Below are positions 18,241 through 27,548 of a stretch of 64,000 nucleotides of DNA, piece after piece. The position numbers and the translations under genes were made by a program. This stretch comes from JAMXLO01 sp035492535 (GTDB lineage Bacteria > Pseudomonadota > Alphaproteobacteria > Acetobacterales > Acetobacteraceae), in assembly GCA_035492535.1 (NCBI GenBank), contig DATJJM010000362.1, positions 1-64,000 of the forward strand. The letters are read 5' to 3'. The number at the start of each line of letters is the position of its first letter. Position 1 is the stretch's first letter. Below the pieces are notes generated by a model that saw only the letters and a list, made by a program, of their open reading frames with translations, was not told the origin of the DNA and ran no database searches.

Positions 18241-19364
18241 GGCACGTCGCCGTGATGGCGCCGGCGCGTCAGAGCCAGCAGCATGCCCATGCCCAGCGCA
18301 ATCGCCAACGCCGACGAACCGCCATAGGAGATGAACGGCAAGGTCATCCCCTTTGTCGGAATCAGTTGCAGCGACGACGCCATGTTGACAAACGCCTGAA
18401 GGCCAAAGCCGGTGACGAGGCCGGTGCAGGACAGCAAGATGAACAAGTCCTGCTCCCTCAGCAGCCGCAGCAGACCCCGCAGCACGATGAAGCCGAACAC
18501 AGCAATGATGGCGAGGCAGATGATCATGCCGAATTCCTCGCCCGCCACCGCGAACACGAAATCTGCATGTGCGTCAGGCAAAATGTCCTTGACTCGACCC
18601 TCGCCAGGTCCACGCCCGAGCAGGCCACCATTGCCGAATGCTTCCAGCGCGGTACGCGGCTGGTAGTCGACCCCGAGGCCGGTTCCCGGATGCAGAAATT
18701 CCTGCACGCGCCTCTGGACGTGCGAGAAGAACATGTAGGCGCCGACGCCGGCGAATCCGAAGGCCACCAGCGCGAAGCCAACCAGGATCAGGTTCAGACC
18801 GTCGACGTAAAGCTGAACGAAGAACACCGCGGTGATCACCGCCAGCATCCCGACGTCCGGCTGCGACTTCAGCAGCAGCGCGATCATGGCAAAGACGCCG
18901 ATGGCCAGCAGCTTGCCGGGGAACCGCGGCGTCCGGCGCCCCTCGCTGATCAGCCAGGCCGCGACGATGGCAAAGCAGGGCTTCAGGAATTCGGACGGCT
19001 GCACCGACATCCCTGGCAGCGCGATCCAGCGGCGCGCACCCTTGATCTCGACCCCAGTCGCCAGCGTACCGGCAGTCAGCACCAGGGCGATCATGCAGCC
19101 GATGATCGCCAAGCGACGAATGGACCTCGGCGACAGCAGGGACACGCTGATGACGACTGCCCCTGCCGCAGCGAGGAAAAACACCTGCTTCAGGATGAAC
19201 AGGTCGCGTGACGTGCCAATGTGCTCCGCAACCGCGGGGCTGGCCGCCAGCATCATGACGTAGCCAAAGCCAATGAGTATGCCGACAGCGCCGAGCGTCC
19301 AGCGGTCCACGGTCCACCACCAACGGCCCAGAACAGAATTGTCAGCGCGAGAAAGAGTCGGCAT
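18237..19364 (-). CDS. ftsW: Septal peptidoglycan polymerase FtsW (SEDS family)
   Basis: FtsW is the SEDS glycosyltransferase that polymerises lipid II at the septum with FtsI. The 375-residue protein has about ten hydrophobic helices, the family stretch MSVQPSEFLKP with the lipid II pocket, and the C-terminal FISYGGSSALAIALGMGMLLAL. Its ATG overlaps the TGA of the 24-codon frame at 19364-19438 (TGATG), and its stop overlaps murG by 4 bp. In most relatives murD lies directly upstream; here it does not. Confidence 0.97.
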   Translation of the reverse strand: MPTLSRADNSVLGRWWWTVDRWTLGAVGILIGFGYVMMLAASPAVAEHIGTSRDLFILKQVFFLAAAGAVVISVSLLSPRSIRRLAIIGCMIALVLTAGTLATGVEIKGARRWIALPGMSVQPSEFLKPCFAIVAAWLISEGRRTPRFPGKLLAIGVFAMIALLLKSQPDVGMLAVITAVFFVQLYVDGLNLILVGFALVAFGFAGVGAYMFFSHVQRRVQEFLHPGTGLGVDYQPRTALEAFGNGGLLGRGPGEGRVKDILPDAHADFVFAVAGEEFGMIICLAIIAVFGFIVLRGLLRLLREQDLFILLSCTGLVTGFGLQAFVNMASSLQLIPTKGMTLPFISYGGSSALAIALGMGMLLALTRRRHHGDVP

Positions 19365-19438
19365 CAGGCAAGCCCTGCCAGCGAAGCTTCCGCATCGAAG
19401 CCGAGCATTGCGATTCGAGACAACTGTGTCTGAGTCAT
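19364..19438 (-). CDS. 24-codon frame at the usual murD position
   Basis: Between mraY and ftsW a short frame starts with an ATG overlapping the mraY TGA by 4 bp (ATGA, 19435-19438) and ends with a TGA overlapping the ftsW ATG (TGATG). It encodes 24 residues beginning MTQTQLSRIAMLGF and ending EASLAGLA. Both junctions match those of the full genes in the cluster. The N-terminal part vaguely resembles the start of a Mur-ligase Rossmann strand (IAMLGF), so it may be an in-frame deletion remnant of murD that keeps mraY-ftsW coupling. It could instead be a small coupling ORF or a chance frame. No other MurD-like sequence is in the window. Confidence 0.4.
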   Translation of the reverse strand: MTQTQLSRIAMLGFDAEASLAGLA

Positions 19439-20523
19439 CGGATCTTCAACGTCGCCAGACCGACCAGCGCGAGGATCATCGAGATGATCCAGAACCGGAT
19501 CACGATGGTTGGCTCCGACCAGCCTTTCTTCTCGAAGTGATGATGCAGCGGCGCCATCAGGAACACGCGGCGTCCCGTGCGTTTGTACCAGAACACCTGA
19601 ATGATGACGGAAACCGTCTCAACGACGAACAGCCCCCCAACGACGAGCAGTACGATCTCGTGTTTCGTCGCAACGGCAACCGCTCCCAGTGCGCCGCCCA
19701 GGGCAAGCGATCCGGTATCTCCCATGAAAACCGCTGCCGGCGGCGCATTGAACCAGAGGAATCCGAGTCCCGCGCCAATCAACGCAGAGCAAAATACCGC
19801 AAGTTCGCCAACCCCAGGTACGGGGTTCAGTTGCAGGTAGTCGGCGAAGATGCGATTTCCGACCAGATACGCGATCAGCGAAAACACACCCGCGCAGATG
19901 ATGGTCGGCACGATCGCAAGGCCGTCCAGGCCGTCCGTCAAATTGACTGCGTTCGATGCGCCCAGCATCACCAGCATGCCGAACACGGGAAACAGAAAGC
20001 CGAGCTGGAGCAGCACTTCCTTGAACACCGGAATGGCAACCGACGTCGCGAGCGCGCCGCGCGTAAGCTGCATCAGCCAGATCGCCGCGACCAGCCCGAT
20101 CATTGTCTGCGCGATCAGCTTGATCTTCGGCGATACGCCCTTGTGGTTCTGCCGCGACAGTTTCATGTAATCGTCGGCAAACCCCAGCGCGCCGTAGCCG
20201 AGCGTGACGAACAGCACCGCCCACACATAAAGGTTGCGCAGGTCGACCCACAGCAATGTGGAGATCGACAGCGCGAACAGGATCAGCACACCGCCCATCG
20301 TAGGCGTGCCCTTCTTGTCCACCAGATGCCGCTCCGGCCCATCCGTCCTGATTGGCTGGCCATTACGCTGCAACGACCGCAACCACCGGATCACCGTTGG
20401 CCCAAGGATAAAGCTGACAACCAGCGCCGTCAGGCACGCCGCGCCCGAACGGAACGTGATGTAGCGAACCAGATTGAACAGGATGAACTGGTTGGCAAAC
20501 GGTCGCGCGAGATCGAACAGCAT
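19435..20523 (-). CDS. mraY: Phospho-N-acetylmuramoyl-pentapeptide transferase MraY
   Basis: MraY transfers phospho-MurNAc-pentapeptide to undecaprenyl phosphate, forming lipid I. The 362-residue protein has about ten transmembrane helices and the catalytic aspartate motifs GFADDYMKL and NLTDGLDGLA, plus the HHHFEKKGWSE loop conserved in MraY. Length is normal. Its ATG overlaps the murF TAA by one base (TAATG), and its stop overlaps the start of the 24-codon frame by 4 bp. Confidence 0.98.
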   Translation of the reverse strand: MLFDLARPFANQFILFNLVRYITFRSGAACLTALVVSFILGPTVIRWLRSLQRNGQPIRTDGPERHLVDKKGTPTMGGVLILFALSISTLLWVDLRNLYVWAVLFVTLGYGALGFADDYMKLSRQNHKGVSPKIKLIAQTMIGLVAAIWLMQLTRGALATSVAIPVFKEVLLQLGFLFPVFGMLVMLGASNAVNLTDGLDGLAIVPTIICAGVFSLIAYLVGNRIFADYLQLNPVPGVGELAVFCSALIGAGLGFLWFNAPPAAVFMGDTGSLALGGALGAVAVATKHEIVLLVVGGLFVVETVSVIIQVFWYKRTGRRVFLMAPLHHHFEKKGWSEPTIVIRFWIISMILALVGLATLKIR

Positions 20524-21905
20524 TACGCCGCCTCCGCATGCTGCTCGAGCGCGTTGATTACCAGTTTCATCCGGCTGCCGAGGCTACCTTTCACCAGGAT
20601 CGCATCGCCCGGACTCACTGCCCTGGCCAACAGCGGTGCCAACGAAGCGGCGTCGGCCGCATGGGCGGTGCGCATCGACTCTGGCACCGCCGCAAACAAC
20701 TCGGCCATCAACGGCCCACACGCGAAAAGCTGATCGGCCGCTGCGGCCACGTCGGCGCCAAGCGCCCGGTGTTCCTCGCGCGCTGCATCGCCCAGTTCGA
20801 GCATGTCGCCCAACACCGCGATCCGCCGCGGTGCCGGCTGTAAACGCAGGACGGCAAGCGCGGCCCGGATCGAAGCCGGGTTGCCATTGTAACTTTCGTC
20901 CAGCAGCAGCGCCGTGCCACCTGGCACCTGGATCAGCCGACGGACCCCGCGGCCCGCTACCGGAGCGAAATCCTCGAGGGTCCGGGCAATGCGGCTGGCG
21001 ACCTCCGGCGGACACATCGTCAGTTCGATCGCGCCCGCGATTGCCGCGAGTGCGTTGATAGCCATGTGCCGCCCCGGCGCATTCAATCGGAACCGTATCG
21101 CCCGGCCACGAACCTCCGCCGCCACGTCGCTGCCATCTGCGTCGGAGGCGATCGCCGTCAGCCGCGCATCCGCCCCGGCCGCAGCGCCGAAGGTGACGAT
21201 GCGCGCTTTCCCAGCCGCTGCACGCAACCGCGGCAACAGCGGTGAGTCGGCTGGCAGTACGGCGACCCCGCCTGGCTCCAGCCCGCGCAGGAGCTGCGCC
21301 TTCTCATCGGCGATCGCCTCGATGGAGCCGAGATACCCGATATGCGCCTTCTCCACCGCGGTGATCACGGCAACATGCGGCCTGGCAAGATTGGCCAGCG
21401 GTGCGATTTCGCCAGGATGGTTCATGCCGATCTCGGCGACGCAGAACGCGGCGCCAGGCGGCAAGCGTGCCAGTGTCAGCGGCAAGCCCCAGTGATTGTT
21501 GTAGGATGCGACCGCGGCATGCGTTTGGCCGAACGCCGCCAGAATCGCGCGCAGCATTTCCTTGGTTGTGGTCTTGCCGACGCTGCCGGTCACTGCGATC
21601 AGCCGGCCGCCAAACCGCATCCGCGCGAACCCGCCAAGCCGGTGCAGCCCGGCCAGCGTATCGTCCACCAGCAGCAGGCGGCTCGAGTCCGGCACGTCCC
21701 GATGCACCATCGCTCCCGCCGCGCTCTTCGCCATGGCGTCAGCCACGAAGGCATGCCCATCGCCGTTGTCGCCGTGCAGCGCGACGAACAGATCGCCTCC
21801 TGCCAGCGTCCTCGTATCAATGGAGACATCGTCAGCCGCGAACGGCGTATCCATTGCGCCGCCCGTCGCTTCCACCAGGTCATGCGGGGTCCAGAGCGCA
21901 GTCAT
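20523..21905 (-). CDS. murF: UDP-MurNAc-tripeptide D-Ala-D-Ala ligase MurF
   Basis: MurF adds D-Ala-D-Ala to UDP-MurNAc-tripeptide, completing the pentapeptide. The 460-residue Mur ligase has the P-loop AVTGSVGKTTTKEML, the central stretch CVAEIGMNHPGEIAPLANLARP, the LLDESYNGNPASIRAAL motif specific for MurF and the C-terminal domain with AVLGDMLELGDAAREEH. It is coupled to murE by a 4-bp overlap (21902-21905) and to mraY by a 1-bp overlap. Confidence 0.97.
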   Translation of the reverse strand: MTALWTPHDLVEATGGAMDTPFAADDVSIDTRTLAGGDLFVALHGDNGDGHAFVADAMAKSAAGAMVHRDVPDSSRLLLVDDTLAGLHRLGGFARMRFGGRLIAVTGSVGKTTTKEMLRAILAAFGQTHAAVASYNNHWGLPLTLARLPPGAAFCVAEIGMNHPGEIAPLANLARPHVAVITAVEKAHIGYLGSIEAIADEKAQLLRGLEPGGVAVLPADSPLLPRLRAAAGKARIVTFGAAAGADARLTAIASDADGSDVAAEVRGRAIRFRLNAPGRHMAINALAAIAGAIELTMCPPEVASRIARTLEDFAPVAGRGVRRLIQVPGGTALLLDESYNGNPASIRAALAVLRLQPAPRRIAVLGDMLELGDAAREEHRALGADVAAAADQLFACGPLMAELFAAVPESMRTAHAADAASLAPLLARAVSPGDAILVKGSLGSRMKLVINALEQHAEAA

Positions 21906-23398
21906 TGCACGGGGCTCGCTCCCATGGTGGGAGCGGATTGGGGCGCGGCGGTTCCCGCCAGCCGGCGCACCACGCTCACATCATCGAACGGAATAACCAC
22001 GCTTCCGATACTCTGCCCCTGCTCATGCCCCTTGCCGGCAACCGCCAGCACGTCGCCGGGCCCAAGCCCGTTCATCGCCTCGGCGATCGCCTGCTCCCGG
22101 TCGCCAACCTCGAGGCCGCCTGGGCACCCCGCCACCACGGCTGCCCGGATCACCGCCGGATCCTCGCTTCGCGGATTGTCGTCGGTGACGATCGCCACGT
22201 CCGCAAGCCGTGACGCCGCGGCTCCCATCAATGGCCGCTTGCCGCGGTCGCGGTCGCCGCCGGCACCGAACACAACGTGAAGCCGTCCTGCCGTATGCGG
22301 GCGGAGCGCGGCGAGCAACCGCTCCAGCGCATCCGGGGTATGCGCGTAGTCCACGTAGACAGCCGCCCCGTTTGGCAGGCGGGCTGCCAGTTCCAGCCGC
22401 CCCCGCACTCCATGCAGCGCAGTCATCCGGTCAAGCGCCTCAGGCTCTCCAGTCACCATCGCCAGCGCCGCCGCCAACAGCGCATTATCAGCCTGGAAGC
22501 GCCCCGGCAGCGACAGCGCCAACTCCCGCGTCGCGCTCCCGATTTGCACTCGCAGCACTTGCCCATCGGGCCTCGGCTCCGCTGCCAGCAGCCGCATTGC
22601 CGTCCCGGCCTCGCCCACCGTGCGCAGCGATAGCCGCCGCCGCGCGGCAATCTCCGCCAACTCAGCCAATGTCACCGGGTCCATGTCACTGCTCGCAACC
22701 ACCGGCGCCCCGGCGGGCAGCAGCTCATCGAACAGCCGCAGCTTGGCCGCCCGATATGCCGCCTCGGACCCATGGTAATCGAGATGGTCTCGCGTCAGGT
22801 TGGTAAACGCCCCTGCCGCCAGGCGCACCCCATCCAGCCGGAACTGATCCAGCCCGTGCGACGACGCCTCCATCGCGGCATGCTGCACTCCGCTACGCGC
22901 CAGCCGCGACAGCGTTTCCGCCAGCGTGACAGGGTCCGAAGTCGTCAGCCCGGGTCCTGGCTCGAATCCGGGCGCCATCAGCCCGAGGGTTCCGAGACTG
23001 GCCGCCGGCTTCCCACCCGCGGCCCAGATCTGCCGCAGGAATTCCACCGTGCTCGTCTTGCCATTGGTACCGGTGACCGCGACCACGGTCCGTGGCTGCG
23101 GCCCCGCCAGCCCGGCGGCCAGCAGCGCCAGACGCCGTCGCGGTTCCGGATCCTCCAACAGCGGACGTGGCGGCACCCCGGGTGGCCAAGGTGTTCCCTG
23201 CGGCGCCAGAACGGCGACCGCGCCACGCGATACCGCTTCCGCGATGAACGCGCGGCCGTCAGCCCGGCTCCCGGGCAGCGCCGCGAACAGGAAGCCAGGT
23301 ATCACCTGCCGACTGTCCGCCGTGATCCCGGCGATCTCCATGCCGGCGGCATTTCGCCACAAAGGGGGCAGACGGGACATGAGGTCAGCGAGCCGCAA
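21902..23398 (-). CDS. murE: UDP-MurNAc-dipeptide 2,6-diaminopimelate ligase MurE
   Basis: MurE adds the third residue of the stem peptide. The 498-residue protein has the P-loop VAVTGTNGKTSTVEFLRQI, the MEASSHGLDQFRLDG stretch, the NLTRDHLDYHG lysine-carbamylation region and the C-terminal VTDDNPRSEDPAVI. The DNPR motif is the signature of meso-diaminopimelate specificity, as expected for a Gram-negative. It overlaps the ftsI stop by 14 bp and murF by 4 bp. Confidence 0.97.
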   Translation of the reverse strand: MRLADLMSRLPPLWRNAAGMEIAGITADSRQVIPGFLFAALPGSRADGRAFIAEAVSRGAVAVLAPQGTPWPPGVPPRPLLEDPEPRRRLALLAAGLAGPQPRTVVAVTGTNGKTSTVEFLRQIWAAGGKPAASLGTLGLMAPGFEPGPGLTTSDPVTLAETLSRLARSGVQHAAMEASSHGLDQFRLDGVRLAAGAFTNLTRDHLDYHGSEAAYRAAKLRLFDELLPAGAPVVASSDMDPVTLAELAEIAARRRLSLRTVGEAGTAMRLLAAEPRPDGQVLRVQIGSATRELALSLPGRFQADNALLAAALAMVTGEPEALDRMTALHGVRGRLELAARLPNGAAVYVDYAHTPDALERLLAALRPHTAGRLHVVFGAGGDRDRGKRPLMGAAASRLADVAIVTDDNPRSEDPAVIRAAVVAGCPGGLEVGDREQAIAEAMNGLGPGDVLAVAGKGHEQGQSIGSVVIPFDDVSVVRRLAGTAAPQSAPTMGASPVQ

Positions 23399-25343
23399 GC
23401 GAGTCAGATTTCGCAGGCAGGACCACAGCCTCGCGCGGTCCCGTGCGCGTCACCACGGGCCTGGCTGGTGGCAGCGCCGTCGCCGGCACCGTCGGCGCCA
23501 GCTTGACCTCTCTATCCGAGCCAGGCCCGCGCGCCACCGCACCGGTCGGCCGCGCAGGCTCCAACGGGATGGCAAGCTGCTGGTTGATTGTCGCCGCATT
23601 TTGAATGTCCGGCAGCATCCCGAGCATCGGCCCGATCCGTGCGATCACCCGTCCAGTCTCCGGCGCCGCGACCCAACCTGCCGTCGAGTAGCCGTAAGTG
23701 GCTTTGGTGCCGTGCGGTTCGTCGAGCATCATGTAGACGGCGTATCGCGGCGCGTTCATCGGGAACACGCTGGTGAAGGCCGCCACGTTGAAGCTCTCCT
23801 TGAACCCGCGATGGTAGCCGTGCTTGCCGACCTTCTCGGCAGTACCCGTCTTGCCACCTGGATAATAGCCGGCGACCTCCGCCTGCTTGCCAAATCCGTC
23901 GGTCACGATAAGCCGCATCAGCTTATGCATGATCTCGACCGTGGAGGGTTGCATCACCTGCACCGCGTCCGGCTGCTGATCAGGCGCCAGCGCCAGTATG
24001 GTGGGACGCACCAGTGTGCCGGTTGCAACCGCGGCCGTCCCGCGCACCACATGCAGTGGCGAGACCGAGATGCCGTGGCCGAACCCCACAGTCATCGTCA
24101 CGATCTCCTTCCACGCCGCCGCCGGCTGAATGATCGGCATCGACGCTTCCGGCAACTCGATACCGGTGCGACCAAACATGCCCATGTGCTTCAACCAGGC
24201 GCGCTGGCGTTCGGCACCAACGTTAAGCGCGATGTGCGCCGCGCCAAGGTTGGACGAGTATGCCAGCACCTCCGGCAGATAGAGCCAGCGATGCTTGCCC
24301 TCGAAGTCCGAGATCGTGTACCGGCCGATGTGGATATTGTGTGCCGCATCGAACTGGTCCCAGATGTGAACAACGCTGTTATCCAGCGCCATCGACGCGG
24401 TTTGAAGCTTGAATGTGCTGCCTGGCTCATAATTGCCGGTCACCGCCCGGTTGAACCTGTCGTCCTCTGGCGCACTGCGGAAATTATTGGTGTCATAATC
24501 GGGCAGGCTCACCATCGCCAGCACCTCGCCCGTACGCACGTCCATCACGATGCCGCAGCCGCCGATCGCCTGGAACTCGTCCATCGACCTGGAGAGTTCG
24601 TCGCGCACGACCCCTTCGATGCGCGCGTCGATCGACAGCTTCAGCGGCGAGCGGTCAGCGAATAGACGCTTGTCGAAAAACTTTTCGACCCCGGCAACGC
24701 CATGCTCATCGATGTCCACCCCACCCAACACCTGCGCCGCGACGCGACCCATCGGGTAATGCCGCTCCTCGGTAGGCCGGAAGTCGATGCCCGGAATGCC
24801 GAGCGCATTGATCTTCAGTTCCTCGCGCGGCGTGATCTGCCGTTCCAGCCATACGAACTGCTTGTTCGATTGTGAGAGGCGCGCCTTTGTCTCGTCCTCA
24901 TTCAACCGAGGCAGCACCGACTTCAGTTTCCGCGCCGAGTCCGCCGGATCGACAATCTGCCGCGGATCGGCGAACACCGCGACAGTCGGCAGCGAGATCG
25001 CCAGGATCTGGCCGTTGCGGTCCGTGATCATCGCACGCTGCGCCAGCGTGGTCGCATCGATCTCCTTAGGCGCTTGGAGGAGCTGCGCGATCGGACGCTC
25101 TGGCCGGTGCGGCATCAGTGGCTGGATGACGGTCGCAACGGTCAGCTTGCCGACCACCGCCAGAAACAACACACCGAAACCGAATGCGGTGAACACCAGG
25201 CGCGAGCGGGTCTTCTCCAGTGCACCCCGGCGTTGCAGGTCCGGCCTCGTGACTCGCACGTTTTCCATGCGCGGCACAGCATCTTCACGCGCTGCGCCGA
25301 CGCGAAATGCTGGTGTCGAATTGGGCGGCGGCGCGTCGCTCAT
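23385..25343 (-). CDS. ftsI: Septal peptidoglycan transpeptidase FtsI (PBP3)
   Basis: FtsI cross-links peptidoglycan at the septum, working with FtsW. The 652-residue class B penicillin-binding protein has a short cytoplasmic N-terminus, one transmembrane helix (LVFTAFGFGVLFLAVVGKL, about residues 50-70), a pedestal domain, and a transpeptidase domain with YEPGSTFK (SxxK), a YSSN (SxN) and GKTGTAEKV (KTG). The C-terminal 80 residues are Pro/Ala/Arg-rich and look disordered. It starts 3 bp after the ftsL-like gene and overlaps murE by 14 bp. Confidence 0.97.
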   Translation of the reverse strand: MSDAPPPNSTPAFRVGAAREDAVPRMENVRVTRPDLQRRGALEKTRSRLVFTAFGFGVLFLAVVGKLTVATVIQPLMPHRPERPIAQLLQAPKEIDATTLAQRAMITDRNGQILAISLPTVAVFADPRQIVDPADSARKLKSVLPRLNEDETKARLSQSNKQFVWLERQITPREELKINALGIPGIDFRPTEERHYPMGRVAAQVLGGVDIDEHGVAGVEKFFDKRLFADRSPLKLSIDARIEGVVRDELSRSMDEFQAIGGCGIVMDVRTGEVLAMVSLPDYDTNNFRSAPEDDRFNRAVTGNYEPGSTFKLQTASMALDNSVVHIWDQFDAAHNIHIGRYTISDFEGKHRWLYLPEVLAYSSNLGAAHIALNVGAERQRAWLKHMGMFGRTGIELPEASMPIIQPAAAWKEIVTMTVGFGHGISVSPLHVVRGTAAVATGTLVRPTILALAPDQQPDAVQVMQPSTVEIMHKLMRLIVTDGFGKQAEVAGYYPGGKTGTAEKVGKHGYHRGFKESFNVAAFTSVFPMNAPRYAVYMMLDEPHGTKATYGYSTAGWVAAPETGRVIARIGPMLGMLPDIQNAATINQQLAIPLEPARPTGAVARGPGSDREVKLAPTVPATALPPARPVVTRTGPREAVVLPAKSDSLAAR

Positions 25344-25346
25344 GCC

Positions 25347-26096
25347 TCAACCGCCCCCGTTGCCATTTCCAACCCACTGCGTGGCGCTGACCGGTGTCGG
25401 CGCCGGCAGGGGCGCCGCACTGCGCGCCATGCCGAGCGCGGAACCCGTGTATGGCGTGGACTGCGGCACCACCGTCCGCGCTGCCGCGGCTGCGATCACC
25501 GGACGCGCAATGGCGTGGGATTCTGGACGCACCTCGGCAAGAACCGGGCGCGGTGGGGGCGGGGGCTTGTGCTCGACCGGCTTAGGCTCCGGGAGCTTCG
25601 CCACCGATGGCGGCGCGGCAGCCACGGCGACCGGCTTCGGTGCTTGCTCCGGGGAGGCCGCGGGCGTCGATCTTTGCTCGGGCAGCGCCTGCGGCGGCTT
25701 TGGCAGCTCAGCAACTTTCGGGGTCGCAGCCTGATCGGGCTGTGGCTGATCTTGTGCGATCGGCGGCAACGCGGTCTCCGCCGGCGCTTGCGGCGGTGGC
25801 GCCGGAGGGGGAACTGCCGGCAGGCGACTGTCCAGATCCGCCATGCTCGTGAACTGGTTCGGCTGCACCGTCTTCAACGCCAGGAACTGCTCCGCCAGCG
25901 TCTGCAAACGCTGCGGATCATTCAACAGCGTCCACTCGGCATGCAGCACGCGCGTCTGCTCGCGCAACTTGTCGGTCGCCTGCACCGTGTCCTCGATCTT
26001 GCGGTCGAGCAACTGCACACGATGCTTGGCCTGGTAGAGATAAAGGCCAGAGCCACACGCGAGCAGAAAGCAGATGCAGGTGATTGGCCGGATCAT
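25347..26096 (-). CDS. ftsL: FtsL-like division protein with long Pro-rich C-terminal tail
   Basis: Position between rsmH and ftsI and the N-terminal layout identify an FtsL-type protein: one transmembrane helix at residues 4-21 (PITCICFLLACGSGLYLY), then a short coiled coil with LLDRKIEDTVQATDKLREQT and the LLNDPQRLQTLAEQFL segment typical of FtsL. Unlike the usual 90-120 residues, it has 249; about 165 C-terminal residues are rich in Pro, Ala, Gln and Lys and end in a Gly/Asn-rich tail. That tail must lie in the periplasm, where it could span or bind peptidoglycan (inference). It overlaps rsmH by 4 bp. Confidence 0.85.
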   Translation of the reverse strand: MIRPITCICFLLACGSGLYLYQAKHRVQLLDRKIEDTVQATDKLREQTRVLHAEWTLLNDPQRLQTLAEQFLALKTVQPNQFTSMADLDSRLPAVPPPAPPPQAPAETALPPIAQDQPQPDQAATPKVAELPKPPQALPEQRSTPAASPEQAPKPVAVAAAPPSVAKLPEPKPVEHKPPPPPRPVLAEVRPESHAIARPVIAAAAARTVVPQSTPYTGSALGMARSAAPLPAPTPVSATQWVGNGNGGG

Positions 26097-27037
26097 GACG
26101 GCACCGCCAAACGTTCGAGGGCACGAAGCCGCGCGCTGCGCGAGCGAGGATTGGCCGCGATCTCCGCCGCGCCTGGACGCAGCGGCCGCGCCGTGAGCAG
26201 CCGGAACCGTGGCGCCTCTCGCGCCGCGAGGCCGCGCGGATCATGCCGCGAAGGCGCCGGCGCATGGCCGGTCGCATCAGTCATGAAACGCTTTACCAGC
26301 CGATCTTCCAGCGAATGGAATGACACGACGACGAGCCGGCCTCCGGGTGCCAGCAGCGCGCTTGCCTGGACCAGGCCGCGCTCGATCTCGCCAAGCTCAT
26401 CATTCACCCTGATGCGCAGCGCCTGAAACGACCGCGTCGCGGGATCGATACCGGAACGATCGAATGGCAACGTGCCGCGGATGATCTCAGCCAGTTGCGC
26501 AGTGGTCCTGATCGGGCCCAGTGCCCGCGCCCTGACGATAGCGCGTGCGATCCGCCGCGATGCGCGTTCCTCGCCGAGCTGAAACAACGTGTCGGCCAGT
26601 TCGCGCTCGGGCAGCGTGTTCACGAGGTAGGCCGCCGTCGTGCCACTGCGCTCCATGCGCATATCGAGCGGACCATCGGACCGGAACGAAAAGCCACGCT
26701 CAACCTGATCGAGCTGGAACGACGAAACGCCCAGGTCCAGCACCACGCCGTCCAGTTCGGTGGCACCGCGCTCCACCAGCAGCTCGAGCATGTTGCCGAA
26801 TTGCCCATGGATCAGGTGCAGTCCCGGATAACGAGCGGCAAGGCTTGCCCCGCGCGCGATCGCATCCGGATCGCGGTCGATAGCCCACAGCGTGCAGGAC
26901 CCCGCCCGGAGGATTGCTTCGGCGTAGCCACCACCGCCAAAAGTCCCATCCAGGTAGCGGCCGCCGTCGCGCAGCGCGAGCAATCCAATGACCTCGGACA
27001 GCATCACGGGCACATGTGAAAATGTGGCCTCGCTCAT
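26093..27037 (-). CDS. rsmH: 16S rRNA (cytosine-1402-N4)-methyltransferase RsmH (MraW)
   Basis: RsmH methylates N4 of C1402 in 16S rRNA at the P site. The 314-residue protein has FSHVPVMLSEVIGLLALRDG, the SAM loop YLDGTFGGGGYAEAIL, the second motif LDLGVSSFQLDQVERGFSF and the C-terminal LVVVSFHSLEDRLVKRFM, all typical. It overlaps mraZ and the ftsL-like gene by 4 bp each. Confidence 0.98.
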   Translation of the reverse strand: MSEATFSHVPVMLSEVIGLLALRDGGRYLDGTFGGGGYAEAILRAGSCTLWAIDRDPDAIARGASLAARYPGLHLIHGQFGNMLELLVERGATELDGVVLDLGVSSFQLDQVERGFSFRSDGPLDMRMERSGTTAAYLVNTLPERELADTLFQLGEERASRRIARAIVRARALGPIRTTAQLAEIIRGTLPFDRSGIDPATRSFQALRIRVNDELGEIERGLVQASALLAPGGRLVVVSFHSLEDRLVKRFMTDATGHAPAPSRHDPRGLAAREAPRFRLLTARPLRPGAAEIAANPRSRSARLRALERLAVPS

Positions 27038-27498
27038 TTTGGACCGCTGCCCGGCAGCGTGAATCCGTGCACCCTCGCCCTCTCACGCGCTTCCGAGCGG
27101 CGCTGTTCCGCCGCCGCCGGTTCCCAAATCTGGAAGATGCGGCCGAGACCCATGAAAACGACGGTCTCATTCAGTCCGGCAAAACTGATGAGTGAATCAG
27201 GCAGAACGATGCGACCTTCCTTATCAGCCTCGACTGCAAAAGCATCGGAATACAGCGATGCTGCTAAATCATCGTGAGCCTGACTGAACAAATCGAGTCG
27301 GTTCAATGGCTCGGACAACGCCTCAAACTCGGCCGAGGGCCATGCTTCGATGCAACGGTGCTGGTGCGAAGGACGCAGCACAAGCTGCGTGCCGTTGGCT
27401 TCATCTTTGGACCGAAGTGCGTTTCGAAACGGCGCAGGAACGGACACGCGGCCCTTGGCGTCCAACCGGTTCTGGTGGGTGCCGAGGAAATTGGCCAT
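27034..27498 (-). CDS. mraZ: Transcriptional regulator MraZ
   Basis: MraZ is an AbrB-fold DNA-binding protein that represses its own dcw operon in other bacteria. The 154-residue protein carries two SpoVT-AbrB repeats: GTHQNRLDAKGRVSVPAPFR in the first and AVEADKEGRIVLPDSLISFA in the second. It is the first gene of the 14-gene cluster, with GGAGGGGCACC upstream of the start at 27498. Four candidate MraZ boxes lie 51-84 bp upstream. Confidence 0.96.
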   Translation of the reverse strand: MANFLGTHQNRLDAKGRVSVPAPFRNALRSKDEANGTQLVLRPSHQHRCIEAWPSAEFEALSEPLNRLDLFSQAHDDLAASLYSDAFAVEADKEGRIVLPDSLISFAGLNETVVFMGLGRIFQIWEPAAAEQRRSEARERARVHGFTLPGSGPK

Positions 27499-27548
27499 CC
27501 GTCCCCTGGGTGCCCCTCCGGGAAAATGCCTCGCTGCGTGACTGCGCT

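Noticed and set aside
19273..20733. A 486-codon open frame on the plus strand
   Set aside because: It covers mraY and the murF end in antisense, and its translation is Arg/Gln/His-rich low-quality sequence.
22926..24665. A 579-codon open frame on the plus strand
   Set aside because: Antisense to murE and ftsI, with no domain and a composition typical of shadow frames.
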